NCBI RefSeq assembly: GCF_010729485.1
Contig: NZ_AP022609.1
Coordinates: 372,001-436,000, forward strand
Reading direction: 5' to 3'
From: Mycolicibacter hiberniae
GTDB taxonomy: Bacteria; Actinomycetota; Actinomycetes; Mycobacteriales; Mycobacteriaceae
DNA: 64,000 nucleotides
Position numbers and translations under genes: made by a program. Below, piece by piece: positions 7,463-16,020 of this stretch; position 1 is the first letter of the stretch; each line of letters opens with the position of its first letter. The notes below the pieces were generated by a model. The model searched no databases and was not told where the DNA came from. It saw only the letters and a program-made list of their open reading frames with translations.

Positions 7463-9754
7463 ATGGCCGCTGAGTCCGTCACGACACGGGTCACGCTGAC
7501 CAACGCCGAAAAGGTGCTCTACCCCGCGACGGGCACCACCAAGGCCGAGGTCTTCGACTACTACACCCGCATCGCCGAGGTGATGCTGCCGCACATCGCA
7601 GGACGCCCGGCGACCCGCAAACGCTGGCCCAACGGTGTCGAGCAGAGCTCCTTCTTCGAAAAGCAGCTGGCGTCCTCAGCGCCGGGCTGGCTGGCTCGCG
7701 CCGACATTCAGCATCGCTCCGGCATCACCACCTATCCGGTGATCGAGGACCTCGACGGGCTGGCCTGGATCGCCCAACAGGCCGCGCTGGAGGTGCACGT
7801 CCCGCAGTGGCGGTTCGAAGCGCAGTGGACGCACGGCGGCCGCGTGTTCAAGCCCGGCCCGGCAACGCGACTGGTCTTCGACTTGGACCCCGGCGAGGGC
7901 GTCACCATGAGTCAGCTCGCCGAGGTGGCGCGCGCCGTGCGTGAGCTGATGGCCGAGTTGAGCCTGCCCACGTTCCCCCTCACCAGCGGCAGCAAGGGAG
8001 TGCACGTCTACGCCGCCCTGGACCCGCCGGTGAGCAGCGCCGGTGCGGTTGTCTTGGCCAAACGCGTTGCGCAGCAACTTGAAAGCGCGATGCCCACGCT
8101 CGTCACCGCGACCATGGCCAAGAAGCTTCGTGCTGGGAAGGTGTTCCTGGACTGGAGCCAGAACAACGCCTCCAAGACCACCATCGCCCCGTATTCGCTG
8201 CGCGGCCGCGATCACCCGACGGTTGCGGCCCCCAGAACCTGGGCGGAGCTCGACGACCCCGACCTGCGGCAGCTGCGCTATGACGAGGTGCTGCAACGCG
8301 TCGCCCGTGACGGCGATCTGCTGGCCGCCCTGGACCGCGCCCTGCCGGCCCAGGATCGGCTTGACGTCTACCGGTCCAAGCGCGATGCGCGCCGGACCCC
8401 CGAACCGGTGCCGGCCACGGCGCCGGTGCCGGGCGGCGGCAACAGCTTCGTCATCCAGGAGCACCACGCGCGCCGGCTGCATTACGACTTCCGGCTGGAG
8501 CGCGACGGCGTGCTGGTGAGTTGGGCGGTGCCCAAGAATCTTCCGGAGACGACAGCGGTCAACCATCTCGCGGTCCGCACCGAGGATCATCCCCTGGAGT
8601 ACGGCAGTTTCGAAGGCACGATCCCCAAGGGCGAGTACGGTGCCGGCACGGTGCGCATCTGGGATTCGGGCACGTATGTGACCGAGAAGTTCGAGGACCC
8701 GGCCGGGGAAGGGGCCGAAAAAGGAGAGGTGATCGTCGTGCTGTCCGGCAGCCGGATCTCCGGGCGCTACGCGCTGATCCGCACCGCCGGCGACCAGTGG
8801 CTGGCGCACCGGATGAAAGACCAGCAGGCATTCACGTTCAGCGAACTGGCCCCCATGCTGGCCACGCACGGCTCGGTGACCCGGCTGGACCCGAATCAGT
8901 GGGCCTTCGAAGGCAAATGGGACGGCTACCGGCTACTGGTCGAAGCCGAGAACGGCGAGGTCCGGTTGCGTGCCCGCAGCGGCCGTGACGTCACCGCCGA
9001 GTACCCGCAACTGCCGTTTCCGGCCGAGGACCTGGCCGAACACCACGTCGTCCTCGATGGTGAACTGGTCGCGCTCGACGACCGCGGCGTCCCCAGCTTC
9101 GCCGCGATGCAGAACAGCGCCCGCGCCGCTCGCCTGGAGTTCTGGGCCTTCGACCTGCTCTATCTCGACGGCCGCCCGCTGCTTCGCGTGGCCTACCGGG
9201 ATCGGCGACGCCTGTTGGAAACACTCGCCCAGGGAACAGGTCTCGTGGTCAAGGAGCTCCTGACACCCGATGGCGCCAAGGCCCTCGAGCAGTCGGGCCG
9301 CCTCGGCTGGGAGGGCGTGATCGCCAAGAGATGGGATTCGCCGTATCGGCCGGGTCGCCGATCTCCGGCCTGGATCAAAGACAAGCATTGGCAGACCCAG
9401 GAGGTGGTGATCGGCGGCTGGCGGGCAGGGGAGGGCGGCCGCGGCGGCGGAATCGGATCGCTGTTGATGGGGGTGCCCGAAGCCGACGGCCTGCGCTTCG
9501 TGGGACGGGTCGGCACGGGGTTCACCGAGCGTCAGCTGGCGGCATTGAAGGAGATGCTGGAGCCGTTGCGCACCGGCGAATCCCCGTTTCGGGAACCCCT
9601 GGCGCGGCCCGACGCGAAAGGCGTCACCTTCGTCGAACCCACCGTGGTGGCCGAGGTGCGCTACAGCGAACGCACGGCCGATGGCCGGCTCCGCCAGCCC
9701 AGCTGGCGCGGGCTGCGTCCCGACAAGACCCCCGGCGAGGTGGAGTGGGAGTGA
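7463..9754 (+). CDS. ligD: multifunctional ATP-dependent DNA ligase LigD (POL-PE-LIG)
   Basis: 763 residues in the mycobacterial domain order. The polymerase/primase domain (about 1-300) has the metal-binding pair D140 and D142 in VFDLDPGEG. The phosphoesterase domain (about 325-460) has HHARRLHYDFRLE with H334/H335. The ligase domain has the adenylation motif EGKWDGYR with lysine K485, then DGELVALDD and, near the end, IKDKHWQTQEV. With Ku it performs end processing, gap filling and sealing of double-strand breaks. The length is close to M. tuberculosis LigD (Rv0938, 759 aa). The ATG at 7463 fits a leaderless transcript. The Ku-partner helicase gene uvrD1 lies 24 kb downstream. Confidence 0.97.
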   Translation: MAAESVTTRVTLTNAEKVLYPATGTTKAEVFDYYTRIAEVMLPHIAGRPATRKRWPNGVEQSSFFEKQLASSAPGWLARADIQHRSGITTYPVIEDLDGLAWIAQQAALEVHVPQWRFEAQWTHGGRVFKPGPATRLVFDLDPGEGVTMSQLAEVARAVRELMAELSLPTFPLTSGSKGVHVYAALDPPVSSAGAVVLAKRVAQQLESAMPTLVTATMAKKLRAGKVFLDWSQNNASKTTIAPYSLRGRDHPTVAAPRTWAELDDPDLRQLRYDEVLQRVARDGDLLAALDRALPAQDRLDVYRSKRDARRTPEPVPATAPVPGGGNSFVIQEHHARRLHYDFRLERDGVLVSWAVPKNLPETTAVNHLAVRTEDHPLEYGSFEGTIPKGEYGAGTVRIWDSGTYVTEKFEDPAGEGAEKGEVIVVLSGSRISGRYALIRTAGDQWLAHRMKDQQAFTFSELAPMLATHGSVTRLDPNQWAFEGKWDGYRLLVEAENGEVRLRARSGRDVTAEYPQLPFPAEDLAEHHVVLDGELVALDDRGVPSFAAMQNSARAARLEFWAFDLLYLDGRPLLRVAYRDRRRLLETLAQGTGLVVKELLTPDGAKALEQSGRLGWEGVIAKRWDSPYRPGRRSPAWIKDKHWQTQEVVIGGWRAGEGGRGGGIGSLLMGVPEADGLRFVGRVGTGFTERQLAALKEMLEPLRTGESPFREPLARPDAKGVTFVEPTVVAEVRYSERTADGRLRQPSWRGLRPDKTPGEVEWE

Positions 9755-9810
9755 GGTGTCGAACCGATCGGCGCCGCTGAGGAACCGGACGGCTTTGGCG
9801 CCTCCGGTGC

Positions 9811-12549
9811 TCACTCGCGTGTATGTCTCAACTCGCGACGGGACGTGACCCCGAGCTTGCCGAAGATCCGGCCGAGATGCCATTCCACCGTCCTGGGGCT
9901 GATGAACAGATGGCTGGCGATCTCAGAGTTGGTGTACCCGTCGCCGGCGAGTCTGGCGATGTAGCTTTCCTGCGACGTCAGCTTCCCCGGTTTTCTGGCA
10001 TCGTGTTGCTTGCTCAGGGGCTCGCCCGCCGCATGGAGTTCGCGCTTGGCTCGCTCGGTGAAACCCTCGGATCCCATTTCGGCGAACAGCCCGTGAGCGA
10101 TGCGTAACTCGGCTCGTGCTTCGCCTCGGCGGTTCTCCCGCCGCAGCCACTCACCGAAGATCAGGTGCGTACGCGCGGACATGACCTTCAACGGTGAGCG
10201 TCCCAACTCCCGAATTGCGATCCGGTACTCGTTCTCGGCAGCGGGACCGTCGGCGGTCAAGGCTTTCGCGCGGGCGGCGTATCCGAGAGCAGTCGCCGTG
10301 GGAGTCGTTCGTGACCGCTCGATCAATTGTGCTGCAGCCGTTTCGGCGACATCGGTGCTTCCGGCGCGGACGGCCGCTTCGACGGTCTCGTTCAGGAGGT
10401 GGCCATACATGCCGATATCGTCGTACTCCATTGCCGCCGAGCACTGTTCGAGCGCCTTTTCGTAGTTTCCGATCCCGTTGTACAGGACGGCCAGCGAGAA
10501 AAGCACCAAGGTGATCTCGCTGCCCTCGCCCCGGGCGGTCGCGTCGCGGACAGTCGTCCGTGCGATCTCTTCTGCTCGAGCTTGCTGCCCGCGACAAGCG
10601 GCGAGATAGATGTGGATGGAGCGTTGCTGCGGCGCGCCAGTGGCAGCAGAGATGGTCTCTGCCTGCGCCAACAGGTCGGCGGCTTGTGCGAAGTCGCCCG
10701 CGGTGACACATACACCCGCATACGTGGTCAATGCCGCGGGCAGGACGGTCAATTCACCGGCCGCGCGCAGTAGCTCGAGTTGGCGCGCATTCAGGGAGTT
10801 GTAAGTGTCCTGGGCGAACAGGTCGAGTAAGACGCGCAGGGTGATGTCGTGCAACCGCGGGTCTGCAACACCGGCGTTGTCTTCCGCAAGATACTGCTGT
10901 ATTGCTCGCTGGAGCACCGGCGCCGCTGCTGCGTGTCCGTCATCGATGCGCAGGACGATTCCCTCGAGGAAGAGATCTGCCGCAGTGGCGGGGCCCGACC
11001 TCGGTGGCAGCTGCCGCACCGATCTGACTATCGTCGCCGCAGATGGCGCTTCCCCGGTGCAGAGGCGCCCGACGATCATCGTTGCCATCAGCGCGCCGAG
11101 GTAGGCGTCGCGGGCGAAGACCGGATCCAGTGGCCGCAGCTTTCGGGCTGCCGCCAGCAACAGCGGAGGCGCGTCTCTGCCCCGCCGGGTCGCAAACGCA
11201 ACGTTGGCGCGTAGCAGATCTGCCCGCGCACTCAACAGTTCGTCGTCCGCTCTGTCCACCGCGGACAGGAGTCGGATCGCCGCTTCTGGATCACCGGCGT
11301 CCAGCTTCGCCCGGGCAGCTTCGAGTGCCCGGTCGGCGCGACGGAGGGGATCGGGAGTCAGTTCGACGGCATAGGCCAAGAATGCGGCTGCGGCGGCGGC
11401 ACCACCACGGCAGCGCGCCCGTTGCGCGGACACCACAAGCTCGACAGCAACGCTCTCATCGGGTGTGGGCGTGGCGTGGGCGTGGTGCCAGGCGCGGTGT
11501 TCGGTATGCGTGGGGCCGGATATCACGTCCGCCAATGCTGCATGAACCTGCCGGCGTTGAGACGCGGATGCATAGTGGTAGACCGCCGATCGCACCAACG
11601 GGTGGCGAAAGCGCAGGCGGGATTCGACGGTGACCAGGCCGCTGCGCTCCGCGGGAACGGCCGCGTCGGCGCCCACCCGGAGCTTCTCCGCGGCGGCCCA
11701 CAGCCAGGTGGGGTCGCCGGTCGGCTCCGCAGCCGCGATCAGCAGCAGCGTCTGTGTGGTCGGGGGCAGCGTGTGTAGGCGCTGACTGTACTCGCGCTCG
11801 ATTCGACCGGCTATCGACGCTGCGGCCGGCAGGCCGTAACCGCCTGCCAGCGCTGTGGGCGCTATCGACTGGCGAAGGTCCAGTAACGCCAAGGGGTTTC
11901 CGTCGGCTTCGCCCAGGATGTTCTCCCGGACCCGCTCATCTAACCGGCCCGGCATCACCTGCGACAGCAGTACGCCGGCGTCGGCATGCGCGAGCCTGGT
12001 CAGGGTCAGCTCGGGTAAGCCGTCCAATTCTTCAGGTGCGCCCGGAACGCGGGTGGCAAAGATCATCACCACGGGGTCGGCCAGTAGTCGTCGTGCGGCG
12101 AATGTGAGCGCTTGCAGTGACGCTCGATCGACCCACTGCGCGTCATCGATGATGCAGGCGGTCGGCCGCTCGGCGCCCGCCTCGGCCAGCAGCGACAGGG
12201 CCGCCAGGCTCACCAGCAGGCGATCCGGGGCGGTACCTTTGCCGAGTCCGAGGGCGATTCGCAGTGCGGACCGCTGCGGGTCAGGCAAGACGGCGATATG
12301 GGCAAGAATCGGGCCACACACCTGCTGCACGCCGGCGTAGGCGAGTTCCATTTCCGTCTCGGCACCGCTGATCCAGACAGTGCGTAGTCCGTCCGCCTGC
12401 GCCACCACCTCGGCCAGTAACGCACTCTTGCCGATGCCGGCCTCGCCGTTGATGACCAGCACGCCGCCTTTGCCGGCTCGGGCACGGCCGCACAACTGCG
12501 CGAGCTGCCGCTGTTCGTCTTGCCGGCCGATGAGCGTTGTGCTGCCCAT
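9811..12549 (-). CDS. large ATP-binding LuxR-family regulator (LAL type)
   Basis: 912 residues from the ATG at 12549; a GTG at 12579 would add ten residues but has no better ribosome site. The N-terminal AAA/STAND module shows Walker A GEAGIGKS (35-42) and Walker B ACIIDDAQW. A long TPR-like helical middle follows. The C-terminus has a LuxR-type helix-turn-helix (LTSQESYIARLAGDGYTNSEIA, a signature spanning roughly 850-871, then ISPRTVEWHLGRIFGKLGV). Such proteins are ATP-dependent activators responding to unknown ligands. It is divergent from the benzoylformate-decarboxylase-like gene 12726-14342, its most likely target. It is not part of the Rv0924c-Rv0959 order. Confidence 0.88.
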   Translation of the reverse strand: MGSTTLIGRQDEQRQLAQLCGRARAGKGGVLVINGEAGIGKSALLAEVVAQADGLRTVWISGAETEMELAYAGVQQVCGPILAHIAVLPDPQRSALRIALGLGKGTAPDRLLVSLAALSLLAEAGAERPTACIIDDAQWVDRASLQALTFAARRLLADPVVMIFATRVPGAPEELDGLPELTLTRLAHADAGVLLSQVMPGRLDERVRENILGEADGNPLALLDLRQSIAPTALAGGYGLPAAASIAGRIEREYSQRLHTLPPTTQTLLLIAAAEPTGDPTWLWAAAEKLRVGADAAVPAERSGLVTVESRLRFRHPLVRSAVYHYASASQRRQVHAALADVISGPTHTEHRAWHHAHATPTPDESVAVELVVSAQRARCRGGAAAAAAFLAYAVELTPDPLRRADRALEAARAKLDAGDPEAAIRLLSAVDRADDELLSARADLLRANVAFATRRGRDAPPLLLAAARKLRPLDPVFARDAYLGALMATMIVGRLCTGEAPSAATIVRSVRQLPPRSGPATAADLFLEGIVLRIDDGHAAAAPVLQRAIQQYLAEDNAGVADPRLHDITLRVLLDLFAQDTYNSLNARQLELLRAAGELTVLPAALTTYAGVCVTAGDFAQAADLLAQAETISAATGAPQQRSIHIYLAACRGQQARAEEIARTTVRDATARGEGSEITLVLFSLAVLYNGIGNYEKALEQCSAAMEYDDIGMYGHLLNETVEAAVRAGSTDVAETAAAQLIERSRTTPTATALGYAARAKALTADGPAAENEYRIAIRELGRSPLKVMSARTHLIFGEWLRRENRRGEARAELRIAHGLFAEMGSEGFTERAKRELHAAGEPLSKQHDARKPGKLTSQESYIARLAGDGYTNSEIASHLFISPRTVEWHLGRIFGKLGVTSRRELRHTRE

Positions 12550-12620
12550 GCTGGTGATCCTGACACGTCCGGAAGCCACCGGCGACCGAACTGCGCCGGT
12601 AGGAGTCGGGCTGTGAGCGC

Positions 12621-12643
12621 CCCCGGGTTGTCACATCCCGGGG
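12621..12643. promoter_or_regulatory. inverted repeat between LuxR regulator and decarboxylase gene
   Basis: CCCCGGG (12621-12627) and CCCGGGG (12637-12643) form a 7-base inverted repeat with a 9-base spacer, TTGTCACAT. It lies about 80 bases before the decarboxylase start and about 70 before the regulator start. It could be the regulator's site, though GC-rich palindromes of this size also arise by chance here. Confidence 0.35.
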
Positions 12644-12725
12644 TTTCTACGGGGTCGGCGACCAGGGTGCGCGGTGTCAGATAGGTAATCGCGGTGCCCG
12701 CAGAGATCGACGAGAGGAGTCAGTG

Positions 12726-14342
12726 ATGGTCAGCGGCAAGACAGTCCATGAGGTGACTTATGACCTGCTCCGGTCTCTGGGCTTGACCACGATATTCGGC
12801 AACCCCGGCTCCACGGAGCAGACCTTCTTGCAGAATTTCCCGGACGACTTCACCTATGTGCTGGGCTTGCAGGAGGCGTCGGTGCTGGCGATGGCGGACG
12901 GGTTCGCTCAATCCACCGGCAACGCCGCGCTGGTGAATCTGCACACCGCGGCCGGCACCGGTAACGCGATGGGCAGTCTCGTTGCGGCGTATCGGGCGAA
13001 CACCCCGATGATCGTCACGGCAGGCCAACAAACCCGCGAAATGTCCTTGTGCGACCCGTATCTGAACAACCCCGATGCCACGCTCATGCCACAGCCGTGG
13101 GTCAAATGGTCCTACGAGCCTGCTCGCGCCGAGGATGTTCCCGCAGCATTCATGCGTGCGTATGCGGTGGCCACCCAGCCTCCCGCCGGGCCGGTGTTCT
13201 TGTCCATCCCACTCGACGACTGGAACAAACCGGCGCTCGGTCCGGCCGTGGTGCGGACCGTCAGTCGCCGTGTGCAGCCCGACGAACAGCGGCTGCGCGC
13301 CTTCGCCGCCAGGATCAGCAGCGCTCGTCGACCACTGCTGGTGCTGGGACCGGAGGTGGACCGTGCCGGCGCCTGGGCTGCCGGCATCGCCTTCGCTGAG
13401 AAGCTGCGCGCGCCGGTCCGCGGCGGTCCGCTGTCGGACCGGTGCTCGTTCCCCGAGGATCATCCCCTGTACGGAGGGCCGCTGCCCCTGACGATTGCGG
13501 GCGTGAGCGAGGTGTTGACCGGCCACGACCTGGCAATCGTGATCGGCGCTCAGGTTTTCCGCTACTACCCGTTCGTCCCCGGTGATTACCTGCCCGCGGG
13601 CACCGATCTCCTGCAAGTCACGGCGGACCCGCACCTTGCCGCGACGGCACCGGTGGGTGACAGCCTGCTCGGTGACGCGGGCGTCGTACTCGAACAACTA
13701 CTGGACCTCGTCGAGATGCCCCGTGACCGGCAGGCGTCACCGGGGTTGCAAAGACCCTCGAGTGGGGATCTGCCGGCGGCATCGGCGCCATTGTTGCCCA
13801 GCGATGTCTACGCTGCCCTCAGTACGGTCAAGCCCGACGACGCTGCGGTCGTGATGGAGTCGACATCCACTCTGGCGGACCTCATCACGTGGTGGCCGAC
13901 GCGCAGGCCGGGGAGCTTCTTCGCCACCGGCAGCGGCGGTATCGGCTGGGGAGTGCCGGCGGCTGTGGGAATCGCGCTCGGAGATCGAGCGCGCGGTGTG
14001 AAGCGGACCGTTGTCGCGTCGATCGGCGACGGTTCTTTCCAGTATTCGATACAGGCTCTCTGGACAGCGGCACAGCACAGCCTCCCCATCGTGTTCGTGG
14101 TGCAGCGCAACGGTGAATACGCGGTCCTCAAATCGTTTGCGCTGCTGGAAGAGACTCCCCACGTTCCGGGTATGGATCTGCCCGGACTCGATATCTGCTC
14201 CTTGGCAAGGGGTTTCGGCTGCCGTACGGCTTCGGTGGAGGACGCCGAAAGCTTGGTTTCGGAATTCAAGGCTGCCCTGGAAGCCGACGGCCCCACCGTT
14301 CTGGTGGTACCCACCCAGCCGCAACTGCCATTCCTGGGTTAA
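12726..14342 (+). CDS. thiamine-diphosphate enzyme, benzoylformate decarboxylase-like
   Basis: 538 residues. Clear full-length similarity to Pseudomonas putida benzoylformate decarboxylase: FGNPGSTE carries S29 (family S26), LQEAS carries the cofactor Glu E50 (E47), and NLHTAAGTGNAMG carries H73 (H70). The ThDP motif is IGDGSFQYS...RNGEY in the C-terminal third. The family's H281 lies in FRYH; here the segment reads FRYY (Y281), so a residue important in the catalytic cycle is replaced. The reaction may therefore differ from benzoylformate to benzaldehyde plus CO2. A GTG lies three bases upstream, but GAGAGGAG is better spaced for the ATG at 12726. It heads a run with a tautomerase and an oxidase remnant. 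Confidence 0.85.
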   Translation: MVSGKTVHEVTYDLLRSLGLTTIFGNPGSTEQTFLQNFPDDFTYVLGLQEASVLAMADGFAQSTGNAALVNLHTAAGTGNAMGSLVAAYRANTPMIVTAGQQTREMSLCDPYLNNPDATLMPQPWVKWSYEPARAEDVPAAFMRAYAVATQPPAGPVFLSIPLDDWNKPALGPAVVRTVSRRVQPDEQRLRAFAARISSARRPLLVLGPEVDRAGAWAAGIAFAEKLRAPVRGGPLSDRCSFPEDHPLYGGPLPLTIAGVSEVLTGHDLAIVIGAQVFRYYPFVPGDYLPAGTDLLQVTADPHLAATAPVGDSLLGDAGVVLEQLLDLVEMPRDRQASPGLQRPSSGDLPAASAPLLPSDVYAALSTVKPDDAAVVMESTSTLADLITWWPTRRPGSFFATGSGGIGWGVPAAVGIALGDRARGVKRTVVASIGDGSFQYSIQALWTAAQHSLPIVFVVQRNGEYAVLKSFALLEETPHVPGMDLPGLDICSLARGFGCRTASVEDAESLVSEFKAALEADGPTVLVVPTQPQLPFLG

Positions 14343-14345
14343 GAC

Positions 14346-14765
14346 GTGCCGGTCTACACGTGCACCACGCCGCAATCGACGCTGAGCGTCGAGACGAAGG
14401 CTGAGCTGGCCGCCGAGATCACCCGGGTTCACTCCATGATCAACCATGTCCCCGGTACGTATATCAACGTCGTGTTCCATGAACCGGCGCCCGAGAACGT
14501 GTTCACTGATGGGAAGCCTGCACGGCCACTGCTGATCAACGGCTGGGTTCGGACCGGACATCCCGCCGCGCAAAGTAGTCAGTTGGTCGCTGAGATCGCC
14601 TCAGCGGCGACCCGCATCACCGGGATACCGGCCCGGATGGTGTTGGTGGTCATCCAGAACAGCCCCGCGCATCTCGCCATCGAGGGAGGAAGGGTGTTAC
14701 CCGAGCCGGGCGAGGAAGAGGCGTGGCTGGCAGAGCAGGAGGGTACCGAGTCGGATGAGTCCTGA
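14346..14765 (+). CDS. tautomerase-superfamily protein (cis-CaaD-like)
   Basis: 139 residues starting GTG-CCG, so removal of the initiator Met leaves Pro1, the general base of the tautomerase superfamily. The length and the segments NVVFHEPAPENVF and GGRVLPEPGEEEAW match the cis-3-chloroacrylate dehalogenase branch, and His28 (mature numbering) is kept. The arginines expected near 70 and 73 are absent (R68 and H71 occur instead) and Tyr103 is Gln, so dehalogenase activity is unlikely and a keto-enol tautomerase role is more plausible. It starts three bases after the decarboxylase stop. Enol tautomerisation next to an alpha-keto-acid decarboxylase makes biochemical sense, but the substrate is unknown. 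Confidence 0.72.
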   Translation: MPVYTCTTPQSTLSVETKAELAAEITRVHSMINHVPGTYINVVFHEPAPENVFTDGKPARPLLINGWVRTGHPAAQSSQLVAEIASAATRITGIPARMVLVVIQNSPAHLAIEGGRVLPEPGEEEAWLAEQEGTESDES

Positions 14766-14994
14766 CACTGAGCAAACCGCGGTGGTTGCTGTGGGTGTTG
14801 CCTTGGAACAATTCGCCGGGGCAGTCGCGAACCACGGCGACGTCACCGTGATCGACGGTCAGATGCCGGCTCGATCCGGCGGCGAGACGATGAAGGACGT
14901 TGCGGGCTACGACACCAAAAGGCTCTACATCAGCGGTCACGGCGCCTTCGGTGCCCTGACCTCGTTGATTTTCAAGGTGACGGTGAAACCGTAG
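14755..14994 (+). pseudogene. remnant of an FAD-linked oxidase (GlcD-like), 79 codons
   Basis: The frame opens inside the tautomerase end (11-base overlap) and encodes 79 residues. Residues 38-79 contain MPARSGGETMKDVAGYDTKR and the sequence continues SGHGAFGALTSLIF. This is the end of the FAD-binding PCMH domain of GlcD/D-lactate-type oxidases (compare GG..KNVAGYDL.RL.VGSEG..G..T). Everything after the domain, and most of what precedes it, is missing. I read it as a deletion remnant that kept a translatable frame, not as a working oxidase. An oxidase beside a benzoylformate-decarboxylase-like gene would suit 2-hydroxy-acid (mandelate-type) catabolism. Confidence 0.65.
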
Positions 14995-15042
14995 CCGCGG
15001 GGCTCAACCGGCGGGGCGTCGGATGCTGCGTTCGGGCTCGTT

Positions 15043-16020
15043 ATGGGTGACGATGGACCGGTGCGATGGGTGACCTATCGAAGCGAAGACGGGCAGCGTA
15101 CCGGCGTACTCAACGGCGACGTGATCCATGCGGTGGCGCCCGGCGTGACATTGTTGGAGCTGATCCGGCTCGGCCCGGACGGGCTGCACGAGGCCGGCGA
15201 GCGGGCGCTGAGCGCACCGGCGGCGACAGAGCGGATCTCGGCGGTGTCGCTGATGGCTCCGATACCGCGCCCGCCGTCGATCCGCGACAGTCTGGGCTTC
15301 TTGGACCACATGCGCAACTGCCTGGCGGCCACCGGCCGAAGCCCCGTCCTCGACGACGCGTGGTACCGCATCCCGGCTTTCTACTTTGCCTGCCCGGCAA
15401 CGGTGCTGGGTCCCTATGACGATGTCTCCATGGCCCCCGGCAGCGTCTGTCAGGACTTCGAACTGGAGATCGCCGCGGTGATCGGCACCGCCGGGGCGAA
15501 CCTGTCGGTGGCCCAGGCGGAGCAGGCCATCATCGGCTACACCATTTTCAACGACTGGTCCGCGCGGGATCTGCAGGCGCAGGAGGGAGTTTTGGCGATC
15601 GGGCAGGCCAAGGGCAAAGACAGCGGTGTGACGCTTGGGCCCTGTCTGGTCACGCCCGATGAGCTGGAGCCCTACCGCAGCAACGGCAGGATCAGCCTGC
15701 AGGCCACCGCGACCGTCAACGACGTGATCGTGGGAACCGGATCGACCGGCGCCATGGACTGGAGCTTCGGCGAGATCATCAGCTACGCCGCCCGTGGGGT
15801 TCCGTTGGAGCCCGGTGACGTCTTCGGATCGGGCACCGTACCCACCTGCACGCTGCTGGAGCATCTGGACCCGGCTGCGCCGCAACAGTTTCCAGGATGG
15901 CTTGGTGACGGCGACGTCGTGACCCTGCAGGTGCAGGGCCTGGGGGAGCTGCGCCAGACGGTACGGGCCAGCGCTGCGCCGATACCGCTGGCGGAGCGCC
16001 CGCGGCCCGCGACGGGCTAG
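15043..16020 (+). CDS. fumarylacetoacetate hydrolase-family protein
   Basis: 325 residues. The FAH fold core starts near 125, with the metal-ligand segment QDFELEIAAVIG, then IFNDWSARDLQ, GPCLVTPDEL and FGSGTVPTC, a typical layout for the family (hydrolysis, isomerisation or decarboxylation of oxo-acids in aromatic catabolism). M. tuberculosis Rv0939, in the same place next to ligD, is described as a fusion containing such a domain; here it is stand-alone. The start is probably ATG 15043, which lacks a strong ribosome site; a GTG nearby is possible. It ends tail-to-tail with the GH5 gene, sharing CTAG. Confidence 0.85.
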   Translation: MGDDGPVRWVTYRSEDGQRTGVLNGDVIHAVAPGVTLLELIRLGPDGLHEAGERALSAPAATERISAVSLMAPIPRPPSIRDSLGFLDHMRNCLAATGRSPVLDDAWYRIPAFYFACPATVLGPYDDVSMAPGSVCQDFELEIAAVIGTAGANLSVAQAEQAIIGYTIFNDWSARDLQAQEGVLAIGQAKGKDSGVTLGPCLVTPDELEPYRSNGRISLQATATVNDVIVGTGSTGAMDWSFGEIISYAARGVPLEPGDVFGSGTVPTCTLLEHLDPAAPQQFPGWLGDGDVVTLQVQGLGELRQTVRASAAPIPLAERPRPATG

